From Nocardioides sp. ChNu-153 (GTDB lineage Bacteria; Actinomycetota; Actinomycetes; Propionibacteriales; Nocardioidaceae), in NCBI RefSeq assembly GCF_030466625.1, contig NZ_JADEVT010000015.1, positions 1 to 41,454 of the forward strand: DNA of 41,454 bases, in the 5' to 3' direction. Within the stretch, counting starts at the first letter, position 1; the number at the start of each line of letters is the position of its first letter. The notes beneath the pieces were generated by a model. That model did no database searches. It was not told where the DNA came from and worked only from the letters and a program-made list of their open reading frames with translations. Positions 21,609-29,839 of the stretch are shown here, in pieces. A program made the position numbers and the translations under genes.

Positions 21609-22687
21609 GGCGAGACCTCCAGGTGGGCGCGGCCCGTGGCCGGGTCGGGGAGCGCGCGGGAGACGCACGCCATGAGGCAGTCGCCGGCGGCGCGGGCGGC
21701 GTCGTCGAGGTAGAGGTCGCGGTGGTGCACCCCGGTGCTCGCGGCGGGCGCGACGCGCAGCCGGCACTCGCCGCAGACGCCCTGCCGGCAGAGGTGGGGC
21801 ACGTCGTACCCCTGCTGCTCGAGCGCCTCCAGCAGGCTCGTGCCCGACGGCACCTCGAGCGTCGGGCCCCCGGTGACCGTGACGGTGAAGGGGTCGCCCG
21901 GGTCGAGGGCGGCGAGCCCGAAGTGCTCGAGGTGCAGCCGGCTCTCCGGCCAGCCCAGAGCGCGGGCCGCGGCGAGGACCGCGTCCATGAAGTCGGCCGG
22001 CCCGCAGGTGTAGAGGTGGGTGCCGATCGGCTGGTCGGCCAGGAGCGCCGGCAGGTGCGCGGCCAGCGCGGCCCGGCCGTCGAGCACCGTCACGCGGTCG
22101 CCCCCGAGCGCGCGCACCTCGTCGAGGTGGGCGCCGCGGCCCCCGCGGCAGACCTGCACCAGCTGCACGTCACGGCCCCACCGCAGCGCCGAGCGCAGGT
22201 GCGAGACGAGCGGCGTGATGCCGATGCCGGCGCCGACGAGGAGGTGGCGGGTGGCGCGCTGCACGGGCGGGAACGCGCTGCGCGGCGCCGTCGTCGTCAC
22301 GGTGTCGCCCACCGCGAGCCCGTGGACCCACGCCGAGCCGCCGGCCGCCCCCTCCTGGGGGTCCCGGCGCAGCACGGAGACGGTGTAGGCGCTCGGGTGC
22401 ACGGTCTCGCCCGTCAGCGAGTAGGCGTTGGCGAGCCGGCGCTCCCGGCCCGCGCCCGGTGGCACCTCGACGACGAGGTGGCTGCCCGGGGTCCACGACG
22501 GCAGGGCGCCCCCGTCGGGTCGGGCGAGCGACAGGCTGCGCACGCCCGGGACGCTGTCGTCGACGGCGACGACGACCAGCGCCAGTCGCTCGCCCGCGCC
22601 CAGCGGCGCCGGCAGACCGGGAGCCGGGAGAGCGGTGGGCGGGGTCGCGGTACGGGGAGCCGTCGGGGCCGGTGCGGTGGTGCTCAC
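21605..22687 (-). CDS. PDR/VanB-type reductase with C-terminal [2Fe-2S] ferredoxin, set 1
   Basis: 360 residues from GTG 22687 (GGGAGGAG upstream; GTGA overlap with the upstream gene). Order of domains: FMN-binding barrel (A-N-A-Y-S-L-T-G, 86-93), NAD(P)-binding domain (V-G-A-G-I-G-I-T-P-L, 151-160; Y-T-C-G-P, 226-230), and plant-type ferredoxin with C300, C305, C308 and C341 (L-C-R-Q-G-V-C-G-E-C). This is the phthalate dioxygenase reductase layout. It should deliver electrons from NAD(P)H to the DUF3445 heme protein. The first 35 residues are a Pro/Ala-rich extension that the second copy lacks. Confidence 0.9.
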   Translation of the reverse strand: MSTTAPAPTAPRTATPPTALPAPGLPAPLGAGERLALVVVAVDDSVPGVRSLSLARPDGGALPSWTPGSHLVVEVPPGAGRERRLANAYSLTGETVHPSAYTVSVLRRDPQEGAAGGSAWVHGLAVGDTVTTTAPRSAFPPVQRATRHLLVGAGIGITPLVSHLRSALRWGRDVQLVQVCRGGRGAHLDEVRALGGDRVTVLDGRAALAAHLPALLADQPIGTHLYTCGPADFMDAVLAAARALGWPESRLHLEHFGLAALDPGDPFTVTVTGGPTLEVPSGTSLLEALEQQGYDVPHLCRQGVCGECRLRVAPAASTGVHHRDLYLDDAARAAGDCLMACVSRALPDPATGRAHLEVSP

Positions 22688-23235
22688 GCGGACTCCTCCC
22701 ACGGCTGGTCCTCGGCGTCGACCATGAAGCCGAGGTGGTGACCGGTGCGCCGGGAGACGTGCTCGTAGACGAGGAGGGACCGCGCGCAACCGGGGCAGGC
22801 GACGACCCCGCCGGCCGCGACCGCGGCGGTCGTCGTGGCGGAGCAGTGGACGCACCAGACGGTGCGCACGTCGGCGGCCACGGCGCCGAAGCGCAGCTCG
22901 TCGTCGGCGAGCCCGGCGCGCACCGCGGCCGCGCGCACGGCGAGGCACGCCTCGGCGGTGCCGGCCACGAGCACCCGGTGGCCCACACGGGCGACCGCGA
23001 GGTCCGCGTGCAGGGCGTCGACGGCGACGGCGGCGTCGGCGCAGTCGTGCCGGTGGACGGGGGCCGCCCCCAGCTCTTCCTGCCACCCGGCGGCGACCGC
23101 GCGCACCGCCGTACCCGTCTGGCCGTCACCGGGGCCCACGACGAGGAGCGTGTGGGTGCGGCCGGTCGGGTCCGCGGGCTCGACGTGGGGCTCGCGGGCC
23201 CATGGCGGCACGCTGGTCGCGCTCGGGCTCACCAT
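22684..23235 (-). CDS. DmmA-like dimethylamine monooxygenase subunit with zinc ribbon, set 1
   Basis: 183 residues, start ATG 23235 set by GGGAGGG seven bases upstream. The N-terminal two thirds look like a Rossmann-like alpha/beta domain (H-T-L-L-V-V-G-P-G-D-G, H-R-V-L-V-A-G-T-A-E). The C-terminus has a four-cysteine zinc ribbon (C128, C131, C147, C150) followed by L-L-V-Y-E-H-V-S-R-R-T-G-H-H-L-G-F. This matches what I know as the DmmA-type small subunit found with N-demethylase heme and reductase genes. First gene of set 1; transcription of dmmA-like, reductase, heme subunit and amt is likely polycistronic. Confidence 0.78.
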   Translation of the reverse strand: MVSPSATSVPPWAREPHVEPADPTGRTHTLLVVGPGDGQTGTAVRAVAAGWQEELGAAPVHRHDCADAAVAVDALHADLAVARVGHRVLVAGTAEACLAVRAAAVRAGLADDELRFGAVAADVRTVWCVHCSATTTAAVAAGGVVACPGCARSLLVYEHVSRRTGHHLGFMVDAEDQPWEESA

Positions 23236-23259
23236 GACGTCCCTCCCCCGCTGCATCGT

Positions 23260-23273
23260 GTCCGGCGCCGGAC
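23260..23273. promoter_or_regulatory. 14-bp perfect palindrome upstream of demethylase set 1
   Basis: GTCCGGCGCCGGAC, 25 bases before the ATG of the set 1 DmmA-like gene, inside the 148-base spacer between the two demethylase sets. A comparable CGGCGCCG-centred palindrome occurs upstream of set 2 (26470-26481). Candidate operator; GC-rich background makes chance occurrence possible. Confidence 0.3.
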
Positions 23274-23383
23274 GTCCGACGGTCGTGGTCCCCGAGGGCA
23301 CCCAGTCGACAGCCCGCGCGTTTCGGGGGCGTGAAGGGGGCGTTCCGCGGTCGCGACACCGCGCGCACGGAGGGTGAGGTCGT

Positions 23384-24427
23384 TCACGTCGCGCTCCTCG
23401 GGTCGGGGGCGGTCAGCCAGGCCATCGCCGGCTCGCGGTAGTCGAGGAAGCCCTTGTAGGCGGCGACGTCGTCGGGCAGCTCGAGCACCACCCGGGCCAG
23501 CTGGTCGCGCCACGCCGGGACCTGGCGGACCTCCTCGAGCGAGGTCATGTGGGTGCGGATGTTGAAGGTGACCGCCCCCGTCATGGGGAGTCGCACGAAG
23601 TGCTCCACCTCGATGCGCAGCTGCAGGCGGCCCCAGTCCTCGTCGCGGACCAGGGCCGGGATGTCGGTGCCCCACGCCGGCAGCTCCTCGAGGCTGACGT
23701 CGAGCTTGCGGGAGCCGGAGGCCGAGAGCGTCCAGTTGATCCGCCGGTAGACCTGGTCGGCGGGCAGCCGGCGCAGGAAGTGCTCGGCCCGTGCCGTGAC
23801 GCCGTCGCGGGTGAGGCCGGGCACGGGCTGGTGGATCTCGTCCATGCTCATCCCGACGTCGAACGACACCGACCACGCGGCCGCGAACGTGACGAGCCCG
23901 GCGTCGAAGTGCAGCCGCCCGTCGCGTTCCTTCACCAGCAGCAGGTCGTCCGGCACCTCGCGGCCCAGGAACGTCAACGGGTCGCAGGGCAGGCTCGCCG
24001 CGTCGCCCAGCACGAAGACCTGGTCGGTGCCCAGCGCGTGGTTGCGCCAGTGGAAGCGGTCCCCGGCCGGGACCGTGGTCTCCTCGAGCTCCATCACGTG
24101 GGGGTACGACGCGGCGAGGTCGCGCAGGTAGTAGACGAGCAGGTCCCAGCAGGCCGGGCCCATGCCGGGCATGACCCGCACCCGCGTCGGGTCCGCCGCC
24201 AGGATGCGGCGCCGCTCCGCCATGATCGCGCCGTACTCCTCCCCGCCCAGGTCGACGAGGTGCGCGCCCCACTCCCCGGCGGCCGTGCGCCGCACCACGC
24301 GGGCGGGCTCGACGTTGACCGAGTAGCGGAACGCGGTCAGGTCGTCGGGGAACGGCCACGGCAGGCGGGCCGTGTGGCCGCGGGTCGGGAAGGGTCGCGC
24401 CGTGGCGGGCCCGGTCGTGACGGTCAT
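23384..24427 (-). CDS. Heme-dependent oxidative N-demethylase (DUF3445), set 2
   Basis: 347 residues from ATG 24427; start and the upstream stop share one base (TGATG), a re-initiation arrangement. Same family as 20610-21608: F-R-Y-S-V-N-V-E-P-A-R, W-R-N, D-A-G-L-V-T-F-A-A-A-W-S, F-D-V-G-M-S, I-H-Q-P-V-P, R-R-I-N-W-T-L, V-E-H-F-V-R-L-P and V-A-A-Y-K-G. The copies are clearly diverged outside these blocks (for example V-P-A-G-D-R-F-H-W against V-A-G-G-A-R-P-S-Y-R-W), so they probably differ in substrate or regulation rather than being a recent duplication. The product would be the demethylated amine plus formaldehyde. Confidence 0.87.
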   Translation of the reverse strand: MTVTTGPATARPFPTRGHTARLPWPFPDDLTAFRYSVNVEPARVVRRTAAGEWGAHLVDLGGEEYGAIMAERRRILAADPTRVRVMPGMGPACWDLLVYYLRDLAASYPHVMELEETTVPAGDRFHWRNHALGTDQVFVLGDAASLPCDPLTFLGREVPDDLLLVKERDGRLHFDAGLVTFAAAWSVSFDVGMSMDEIHQPVPGLTRDGVTARAEHFLRRLPADQVYRRINWTLSASGSRKLDVSLEELPAWGTDIPALVRDEDWGRLQLRIEVEHFVRLPMTGAVTFNIRTHMTSLEEVRQVPAWRDQLARVVLELPDDVAAYKGFLDYREPAMAWLTAPDPRSAT

Positions 24428-25434
24428 CAGAGGTCCACCTCGATCTCGGCCCCGGTGTGCCCGCCGCGCGAGACGCAGCTGAGCATCCGGTCACCGGCCT
24501 GCTTCTCGGACTCGGACAGGACGAGGTCGCGGTGCTCCAGCGCACCCGACCGCACGGGCACCAGGCACTCGCCGCACACGCCCTGGCGGCACAGGTTCGG
24601 CACGTCGTGGCCCGCCTCGAGCAGGGCCGTCAGCAGGCTCGTGCCCGGGGGCACGGCGAGCCGCTGCCCGGTGGAGGCGACCCGCGCGGTGAAGGCCACG
24701 CCGGCCTCCAGCTCGGGCGCCGTGAACCGCTCCAGGTGCACCCGCGCCTCCGGCCAGCCCGCGGCGGCGGCCGCGGCGACGTACGCGTCGAGCAGGGGCA
24801 CCGGGCCGCAGGCGTAGGCGTGGGTGCCGAGCGGCTGGTCGGCGAGGCGCTCGGCGAGCAGGCGGGCCGTGGCCTCGACCGAGGTCGCCTCGTGGAGCGT
24901 GACGCCGGGGCGGGCCGCGAGGGCGCGCAGGTCGTCGAGGTGCGCGCCGTGCCCGGGCCGGTAGGAGTAGAGGACCTCGCAGGTGCCGCCCCAACGGGCG
25001 ACCGCGCGGGCGTGGGAGAGCACCGGGGTGACGCCGATGCCGCCGGCCACGAGCAGGGCGTGGCGCTGGTCGTGGCGGGGCGCGAAGCTGGAGCGCGGGC
25101 CCTCGACCTCCACGAGGTCGCCCACGGCGAGCACGTCGTGCACCCAGTCGGACCCCCCGCCCTGGCCGCGCCGCAGCACCGAGACGGCGTACTGCCGCGG
25201 GTTCACCCCGTCGCCGGTCAGGGAGTAGGCGTTGCGCCCGCCGGCGCCGGTCGTGAGGACGAGGTGGGCGCCGGGCTCGTAGGAGGCCAGCACGCCCCCG
25301 TCGGGCGCCGCGAGCACCACGTGGCGCACGGCGTCGGTCAGCGACACGGTGTCGACGACCTGGAGCACCCGCACGCCGGTCGCGTACGCCGGGTGCAGGT
25401 GGGCCGGGTAGCGCTCGACGACGGGGGCGCTCAC
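24427..25434 (-). CDS. PDR/VanB-type reductase with C-terminal [2Fe-2S] ferredoxin, set 2
   Basis: 335 residues from GTG 25434, overlapping the preceding stop by GTGA. FMN domain with R-N-A-Y-S-L-T-G (67-74), NAD(P) domain with V-A-G-G-I-G-V-T-P-V (129-138) and Y-A-C-G-P (207-211), ferredoxin with C282, C287, C290 and C320. Electron partner of the DUF3445 protein encoded directly downstream. It parallels the set 1 reductase but lacks the Pro-rich N-terminal extension. Confidence 0.9.
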   Translation of the reverse strand: MSAPVVERYPAHLHPAYATGVRVLQVVDTVSLTDAVRHVVLAAPDGGVLASYEPGAHLVLTTGAGGRNAYSLTGDGVNPRQYAVSVLRRGQGGGSDWVHDVLAVGDLVEVEGPRSSFAPRHDQRHALLVAGGIGVTPVLSHARAVARWGGTCEVLYSYRPGHGAHLDDLRALAARPGVTLHEATSVEATARLLAERLADQPLGTHAYACGPVPLLDAYVAAAAAAGWPEARVHLERFTAPELEAGVAFTARVASTGQRLAVPPGTSLLTALLEAGHDVPNLCRQGVCGECLVPVRSGALEHRDLVLSESEKQAGDRMLSCVSRGGHTGAEIEVDL

Positions 25435-25985
25435 GCGAGCTCCCGGGCACGCGCGTCGGAGGCGAGGAAGCTGCCACGGGTCGCGGAGAGGTGCGGGTGG
25501 ATCTCGAGGAGGCGGGCGCAGCCGGGGCACGTGGCCTCCCCGCCGTACGGCGCGTGCACCCGGTGCGTGTCGCGGCAGTGGGCGCAGTAGACGGGCAGGT
25601 CGGTGGGCAGCCCGGCGGCCGCCGCCGCGCCGTCCACGGCGAAGCTGCGCAGCTCGGCCTCCCCCGCGCCGTGGGTCCGGGCGAGCGCCAGGGCGAGGAG
25701 CACGTCGCACTGGCCGCCGACGAGGAGGATGCGCACCCCGGTGCGCGCCGCCACGAGGGCCGCGACGAGGTCGGACCGGCCGGTCACGACGTCGTCCGCC
25801 ACCACCAGGCGCGTCGGTGCCTGCGCCTCGGCCGCCCGCACCCAGCGCGCGGCCACCTCGGCGGTGCGGGCCGCGGTGCCGAGGGCCACGACCAGGTACG
25901 ACGTGCCGCTCGGGTCGACCGGCTCCGGCTCGACCGGCCACACGGGCAGGCCGAGCACGGGCCCGGGCGCCGTCACCGTGCTCAC
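25431..25985 (-). CDS. DmmA-like dimethylamine monooxygenase subunit with zinc ribbon, set 2
   Basis: 184 residues from GTG 25985 with GGGAGA upstream. Same layout as the set 1 protein: alpha/beta domain (S-Y-L-V-V-A-L-G-T-A, I-L-L-V-G-G-Q-C-D) and zinc ribbon C134, C137, C153, C156. The tail is L-L-E-I-H-P-H-L-S-A-T-R-G-S-F in place of the set 1 V-Y-E-H-V-S-R-R-T-G-H-H-L-G-F, keeping the His-x-Ser/Leu pattern. The strong divergence mirrors that of the heme subunits. It follows the cupin gene by 22 bases. Confidence 0.75.
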   Translation of the reverse strand: MSTVTAPGPVLGLPVWPVEPEPVDPSGTSYLVVALGTAARTAEVAARWVRAAEAQAPTRLVVADDVVTGRSDLVAALVAARTGVRILLVGGQCDVLLALALARTHGAGEAELRSFAVDGAAAAAGLPTDLPVYCAHCRDTHRVHAPYGGEATCPGCARLLEIHPHLSATRGSFLASDARARELA

Positions 25986-26007
25986 CGCGCCTGTCTCCCG
26001 GCCCGGC

Positions 26008-26403
26008 TCAGAGCAGGCCGGCGTCGCGGTCGCCGGCGTAGAACGCGAGGGCGTACGACGGCGTCGAGAACGCGATGCGCGAGCCCTTCGGGAAGAAGAT
26101 GGCGTCCTTCGCCCGGGCGACCGTGCGCTGGCCCGTGTCGACGTCCTCGAGCAGGAACTCGCCCTCGAGCACGACCTTCATCTCGTCGTACTCGTAGAGG
26201 TAGACGAGCGGCTCGTCGGTGTGGCGCAGCTCGAAGAAGCCGGAGCACATCGAGCTGCCCTCGGGGTTCTCGTAGGTGTCGCCGATGTAGCCCTCGCTCG
26301 CCGGGAAGTCCGTCATCCGCGGCAGGCCCTTCCAGGCGTCCGCGGTGACGCGGAACGGGGCCTTGGCGGTGGTGCTCGGGGGTGCTTCGGGGCTGGTGGT
26401 CAT
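26008..26403 (-). CDS. Cupin-domain protein (EutQ-like), first gene of demethylase set 2
   Basis: 131 residues from ATG 26403. Single cupin barrel from about residue 45: C-S-G-F-F-E-L-R-H, Y-D-E-M-K-V-V-L-E-G-E-F, D-A-I-F-F-P-K-G-S-R-I-A-F-S-T-P. This resembles the ethanolamine-utilisation EutQ-type cupin group. Such proteins bind small amines or act as auxiliary enzymes; no activity can be claimed. Set 1 has no counterpart, which is one of the clearest differences between the two sets. The upstream region carries repeated GGAAAC/GTTTCC motifs. Confidence 0.8.
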   Translation of the reverse strand: MTTSPEAPPSTTAKAPFRVTADAWKGLPRMTDFPASEGYIGDTYENPEGSSMCSGFFELRHTDEPLVYLYEYDEMKVVLEGEFLLEDVDTGQRTVARAKDAIFFPKGSRIAFSTPSYALAFYAGDRDAGLL

Positions 26404-26423
26404 GGGCCGCTCCGATCACGAGA

Positions 26424-26497
26424 GGAAACGATGTCTGCCGTGATGAAACCCAGGCGGTGTTTCCGACGTCGCGGCGCCGCGTAACGATCCCGTTTCC
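26424..26497 (-). promoter_or_regulatory. Cluster of GGAAAC/GTTTCC half-sites upstream of demethylase set 2
   Basis: GGAAAC at 26424-26429, GAAACC at 26445-26450, GTTTCC at 26459-26464 and GTTTCC at 26492-26497. The first and third form an inverted pair, the third and fourth a direct pair 33 bp apart. A CGCGGCGCCGCG palindrome (26470-26481) lies in between. AT-richer than its surroundings and directly before the cupin ATG (26403), so this is the promoter/operator region of set 2. Confidence 0.45.
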
Positions 26498-26524
26498 GCG
26501 GGGCCCGCCCCAGCCGGGGTACGA

Positions 26525-26561
26525 CGACGCCCCCTCCACCCGGGGGGCGGAGGGGGCGTCG
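26525..26561 (-). terminator. Strong hairpin after pntB
   Basis: Perfect 13-bp stem CGACGCCCCCTCC (26525-26537) with its complement at 26549-26561, 11-base loop, starting 26 bases after the pntB stop. It insulates pntAB from the demethylase operon. Confidence 0.65.
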
Positions 26562-26587
26562 GGGCCGGGCCGTCGGGGCCGGGGGGC

Positions 26588-27985
26588 TCAGAGCGCGCGG
26601 AGGATGTCCTCCACGCGGTCCTTGGCGTCGCCGAACAGCATCTGCGTGTTCTCCCGGAAGAACAGCGGGTTCTGCACGCCGGCGTACCCCGCGGCCATGG
26701 AGCGCTTGAAGACCACGACGTTCTCGGCCTCCCACACGGTCAGCACGGGCATGCCCGCGATGGGGCTCGACGGGTCCTCGGTGGCCGCCGGGTTGACCGT
26801 GTCGTTGGCGCCGATGACGAGCACGACCGAGGTGGCGGCGAGGTCGTCGTTGATCTCGTCCATCTCGAGCACGATGTCGTAGGGCACCTTCGCCTCGGCC
26901 AGCAGCACGTTCATGTGGCCGGGCAGCCGGCCCGCGACGGGGTGGATGCCGAAGCGGACGTCGACGCCGCGCTCGCGCAGCTTCTTCGTGAGGTCGGCGA
27001 CGGGGTACTGCGCCTGCGCCACCGCCATGCCGTAGCCCGGGGTGATGACGACGGAGGAGGCGTTGCGGAGCAGCTCCGCGGTGCCCTCGGCGTCGATCTC
27101 GCGGTGCTCGCCGTAGTCGGTGTCGCCCGCCGGGCCCGCCTCGATGCCGAAGCCACCGGCGATGACGGAGAGGAACGAGCGGTTCATCGCCTTGCACATG
27201 ATGTAGCTGAGGTAGGCACCCGAGGAGCCGACCAGCGCGCCGGTGACGATGAGCAGGTCGTTGCTCAGCAGGAAGCCCGCGGCGGCCGCGGCCCAGCCGG
27301 AGTAGCTGTTGAGCATCGAGACCACGACGGGCATGTCGCCGCCGCCGATCGAGGCCACCAGGTGCCAGCCCAGCGCGAGGGCCAGGACGGTGACGACGAC
27401 GAGCAGCCACAGCTCGCTGTCGATGACGTACCAGACCGTCAGCACGACGAACGCGACGAGCGCGCCCACGTTGAGCAGGTTCTTGCCCGGCAGCACGAGA
27501 GGCGCCGACTTGATCTTGGCGCTGAGCTTGAGGTTCGCGACGATCGAGCCGGTGAACGTGACGGCGCCGATGAAGACGCCGATGAAGACCTCGGCGTGGT
27601 GGATGTCGGCGAGCGCACCCGAGTAGTGCGGCGCCTCGAGGTGGCCGTTCCAGCCGACGAGCACGGCGGCGAGACCGACGAAGGAGTGCAGCAGCGCGAT
27701 GAGCTCGGGCATGCCGGTCATCTCGACCACGCGGGCGCGCCACAGGCCGATGACGGCGCCGATGACCATGGCCACCACGAGGAGGACGACACCGAGGGCG
27801 TCGTCGGAGTCGATCGCGACGTCGGCCACGACCACGAAGGTCGCGACGAGCGCGATCGCCATGCCGGCGATGCCGTAGACGACCCCCTGGCGCGAGGTCT
27901 CGTGCTTGCTGAGGCCCGCGAGGCTGAGGATGAAGAGCAGGGCGGCGACGATGTACGCCGCGGTGGAGATGCTGAGGGCGTCCAT
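26588..27985 (-). CDS. pntB: NAD(P) transhydrogenase beta subunit
   Basis: 465 residues from ATG 27985, three bases after the pntA stop. About nine membrane helices fill residues 1-275; the soluble NADP(H)-binding domain III follows, with [48 protein letters not shown] and [11 protein letters not shown]. Full length for the E. coli-type PntB. With PntA it moves hydride from NADH to NADP+ driven by proton flow, which would supply NADPH for the neighbouring N-demethylase reductases if those use NADPH. Confidence 0.95.
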   Translation of the reverse strand: MDALSISTAAYIVAALLFILSLAGLSKHETSRQGVVYGIAGMAIALVATFVVVADVAIDSDDALGVVLLVVAMVIGAVIGLWRARVVEMTGMPELIALLHSFVGLAAVLVGWNGHLEAPHYSGALADIHHAEVFIGVFIGAVTFTGSIVANLKLSAKIKSAPLVLPGKNLLNVGALVAFVVLTVWYVIDSELWLLVVVTVLALALGWHLVASIGGGDMPVVVSMLNSYSGWAAAAAGFLLSNDLLIVTGALVGSSGAYLSYIMCKAMNRSFLSVIAGGFGIEAGPAGDTDYGEHREIDAEGTAELLRNASSVVITPGYGMAVAQAQYPVADLTKKLRERGVDVRFGIHPVAGRLPGHMNVLLAEAKVPYDIVLEMDEINDDLAATSVVLVIGANDTVNPAATEDPSSPIAGMPVLTVWEAENVVVFKRSMAAGYAGVQNPLFFRENTQMLFGDAKDRVEDILRAL

Positions 27986-27988
27986 CGA

Positions 27989-29548
27989 TCAGTCCTTCGA
28001 GAACATGCTGAGCATGCGTCGGGTCACGGCGAAGCCGCCGAAGACGTTGATGCTGGCCAGGAGCACCGCGACGAACGCGAGGGCGCGCACGGCGGTGTCG
28101 TCGGAGGACAGCTGCAGCATGGCGCCGACGACGATGATGCCGCTGATCGCGTTGGTGACGCTCATGAGCGGCGTGTGCAGCGCGTGGGCGACCTTGCCGA
28201 TGACGTAGTAGCCGATCACCACCGACAGCACGAGCACGGTGAAGTGCTGCGGGATGGGGTCCGGGGCCGTCGCGTTGACCGCGAACAGCGCGAGCACGCC
28301 GACGGCGATGGCGGCGTACCGACGCCGCGCCAGCGTCGCCGGCGAGGTCGGCGCCTTCTCCGGTACGGCGGGCGCGGCCGCCGCCGCGGGGGCGGCGGGC
28401 GCGGCGGAGACCTGGACCGGGGGCGGCGGCCACGTCTTCTCGCCGGCGCGCACCACGGTGACGCCGCGCTGCACGACGTCGTCCATGTCGAGGACGAGCG
28501 TGCCGTCCTTCTCGGGGGTGAGCAGCTTGAGCAGGTTCACCAGGTTGGTGCCGAACAGCTGCGAGGCCTGGGTGGGCAGGCGTCCGGCCAGGTCGGTGTA
28601 GCCGAGGATCGTGACGCCGTTCGCGGTGACGACCTTCTCGCCGGCGACCGAGCCCTCGACGTTGCCGCCCTGGGCGGCCGCCATGTCGACGATCACGCTG
28701 CCCGGCCGCATCGCGGCCACGTCGGCGGCCGTGATGAGGCGCGGGGCCGGGCGGCCCGGGATGAGCGCAGTGGTGACGATGATGTCGACGTCCGCGGCCT
28801 GCTCGGAGTAGATCTCGGCGGCGCGGGCGTCGTACGCCTCGCTCGTGGCCTTCGCGTAGCCGTCGGACGAGACCTCCTTGGCCTCCTCGGCGACGACGAC
28901 CTCGAGGTACTCCCCGCCGATCGACTTGACCTGGTCCGCCACCTCGGGGCGAGGGTCCGTGGCGCGGACGATGGCGCCCAGGCTGGAGGCGGCGCCGATG
29001 GCCGCGAGGCCCGCGACGCCGGCGCCCGCGACGAGCACCTTGGCCGGCGGCACCTTGCCGGCCGCGGTCACCTGGCCGGTGAAGAACCGGCCGAACTCGT
29101 GGGCCGCCTCGATCACCGCGCGGTAGCCCGCGATGTTCGCCATCGAGGACAGCACGTCCATCGACTGGGCGCGCGAGATGCGCGGCACCGCGTCCATCGC
29201 GAGCGCGGTGATGGGGCGCGTCGCCAGCTTCTCGACCAGCTCGGGCCGCAGCGCGGGGCTGAGCAGGCTCACCAGCGTCGCACCCTCGGCCAGACGGTCG
29301 ATCTCGGCGTCGGTGGGCGCGTTGATCTTCAGCACCACCGCGCTGCGCCAGGCATCCTCGGCCCCGACGACCCGTGCGCCGGCCTCGGCGTACGCCTCGT
29401 CGGTGAACGAGGAGGCCGCACCCGCGCCCGCCTCGACCACGACGTCGTACCCCAGGCCCACCAGCTGCTTCACGGTCGCCGGCGTGCCCGCGACCCTCGC
29501 CTCACCGGGCGTCGACTCAGCGACGATCCCGAGCTGTGACTGACTCAT
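27989..29548 (-). CDS. pntA: NAD(P) transhydrogenase alpha subunit
   Basis: 519 residues taking ATG 29548 (M-S-Q-S-Q-L-G-I-V-A-E-S); a TTG seven codons upstream is in frame. The N-terminal AlaDH/PNT domain and NAD(H)-binding domain (V-L-V-A-G-A-G-V-A-G-L-A-A, then R-A-T-D-P-R-P-E-V) occupy about 1-375. A Pro/Ala linker (about 385-415) leads to four membrane helices including S-V-T-N-A-I-S-G-I-I-V-V-G-A. This is the fused one-chain alpha subunit, as in E. coli, rather than the split PntAA/PntAB of many actinobacteria and Rhodospirillum. It forms a two-gene operon with pntB. Confidence 0.95.
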   Translation of the reverse strand: MSQSQLGIVAESTPGEARVAGTPATVKQLVGLGYDVVVEAGAGAASSFTDEAYAEAGARVVGAEDAWRSAVVLKINAPTDAEIDRLAEGATLVSLLSPALRPELVEKLATRPITALAMDAVPRISRAQSMDVLSSMANIAGYRAVIEAAHEFGRFFTGQVTAAGKVPPAKVLVAGAGVAGLAAIGAASSLGAIVRATDPRPEVADQVKSIGGEYLEVVVAEEAKEVSSDGYAKATSEAYDARAAEIYSEQAADVDIIVTTALIPGRPAPRLITAADVAAMRPGSVIVDMAAAQGGNVEGSVAGEKVVTANGVTILGYTDLAGRLPTQASQLFGTNLVNLLKLLTPEKDGTLVLDMDDVVQRGVTVVRAGEKTWPPPPVQVSAAPAAPAAAAAPAVPEKAPTSPATLARRRYAAIAVGVLALFAVNATAPDPIPQHFTVLVLSVVIGYYVIGKVAHALHTPLMSVTNAISGIIVVGAMLQLSSDDTAVRALAFVAVLLASINVFGGFAVTRRMLSMFSKD

Positions 29549-29670
29549 CCGATACCGGTCCCTCGTCAACCCGTGCGGGACGACGAGCCGTCCCGCCGGA
29601 CGCGCGGCGCGCGACCTCGGTGCAGGTTAGGGGCAGACCGGCCCCGGAGCGGGCCGCCGTCCCGCCATCT

Positions 29671-29690
29671 TGAATCATGAGCATGGATTC
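29671..29690. promoter_or_regulatory. Imperfect palindrome upstream of pntA, candidate operator
   Basis: GAATCATG and CATGGATTC are near-complementary arms (29672-29690) within the only AT-rich patch of the 291-base spacer between pntA and the GH30 gene. A TAACCT hexamer on the minus strand near 29624-29629 could be a pntA -10 box. No -35 box recognised. Confidence 0.35.
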
Positions 29691-29776
29691 GGGCCGATTG
29701 GATCGTTCCGAGCGGGTTACGTGAGACGCACGTCACGCGCCGGACATCCCGGCGACACCTCGGTACGACGAACGGT

Positions 29777-29809
29777 CGCCCCCGCGCGACGAACGGTCGG
29801 GCGGGGGCG
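29777..29809 (-). terminator. Hairpin after the GH30 gene
   Basis: Nine-base arms CGCCCCCGC (29777-29785) and GCGGGGGCG (29801-29809) with a 15-base loop, 31 bases past the GH30 stop. The same stretch holds a 13-base direct repeat CGACGAACGGTCG at 29766-29778 and 29787-29799. Confidence 0.5.
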
Positions 29810-29839
29810 TCCGGTCCGGGTGGTCTCGAGTGCGGTGCG

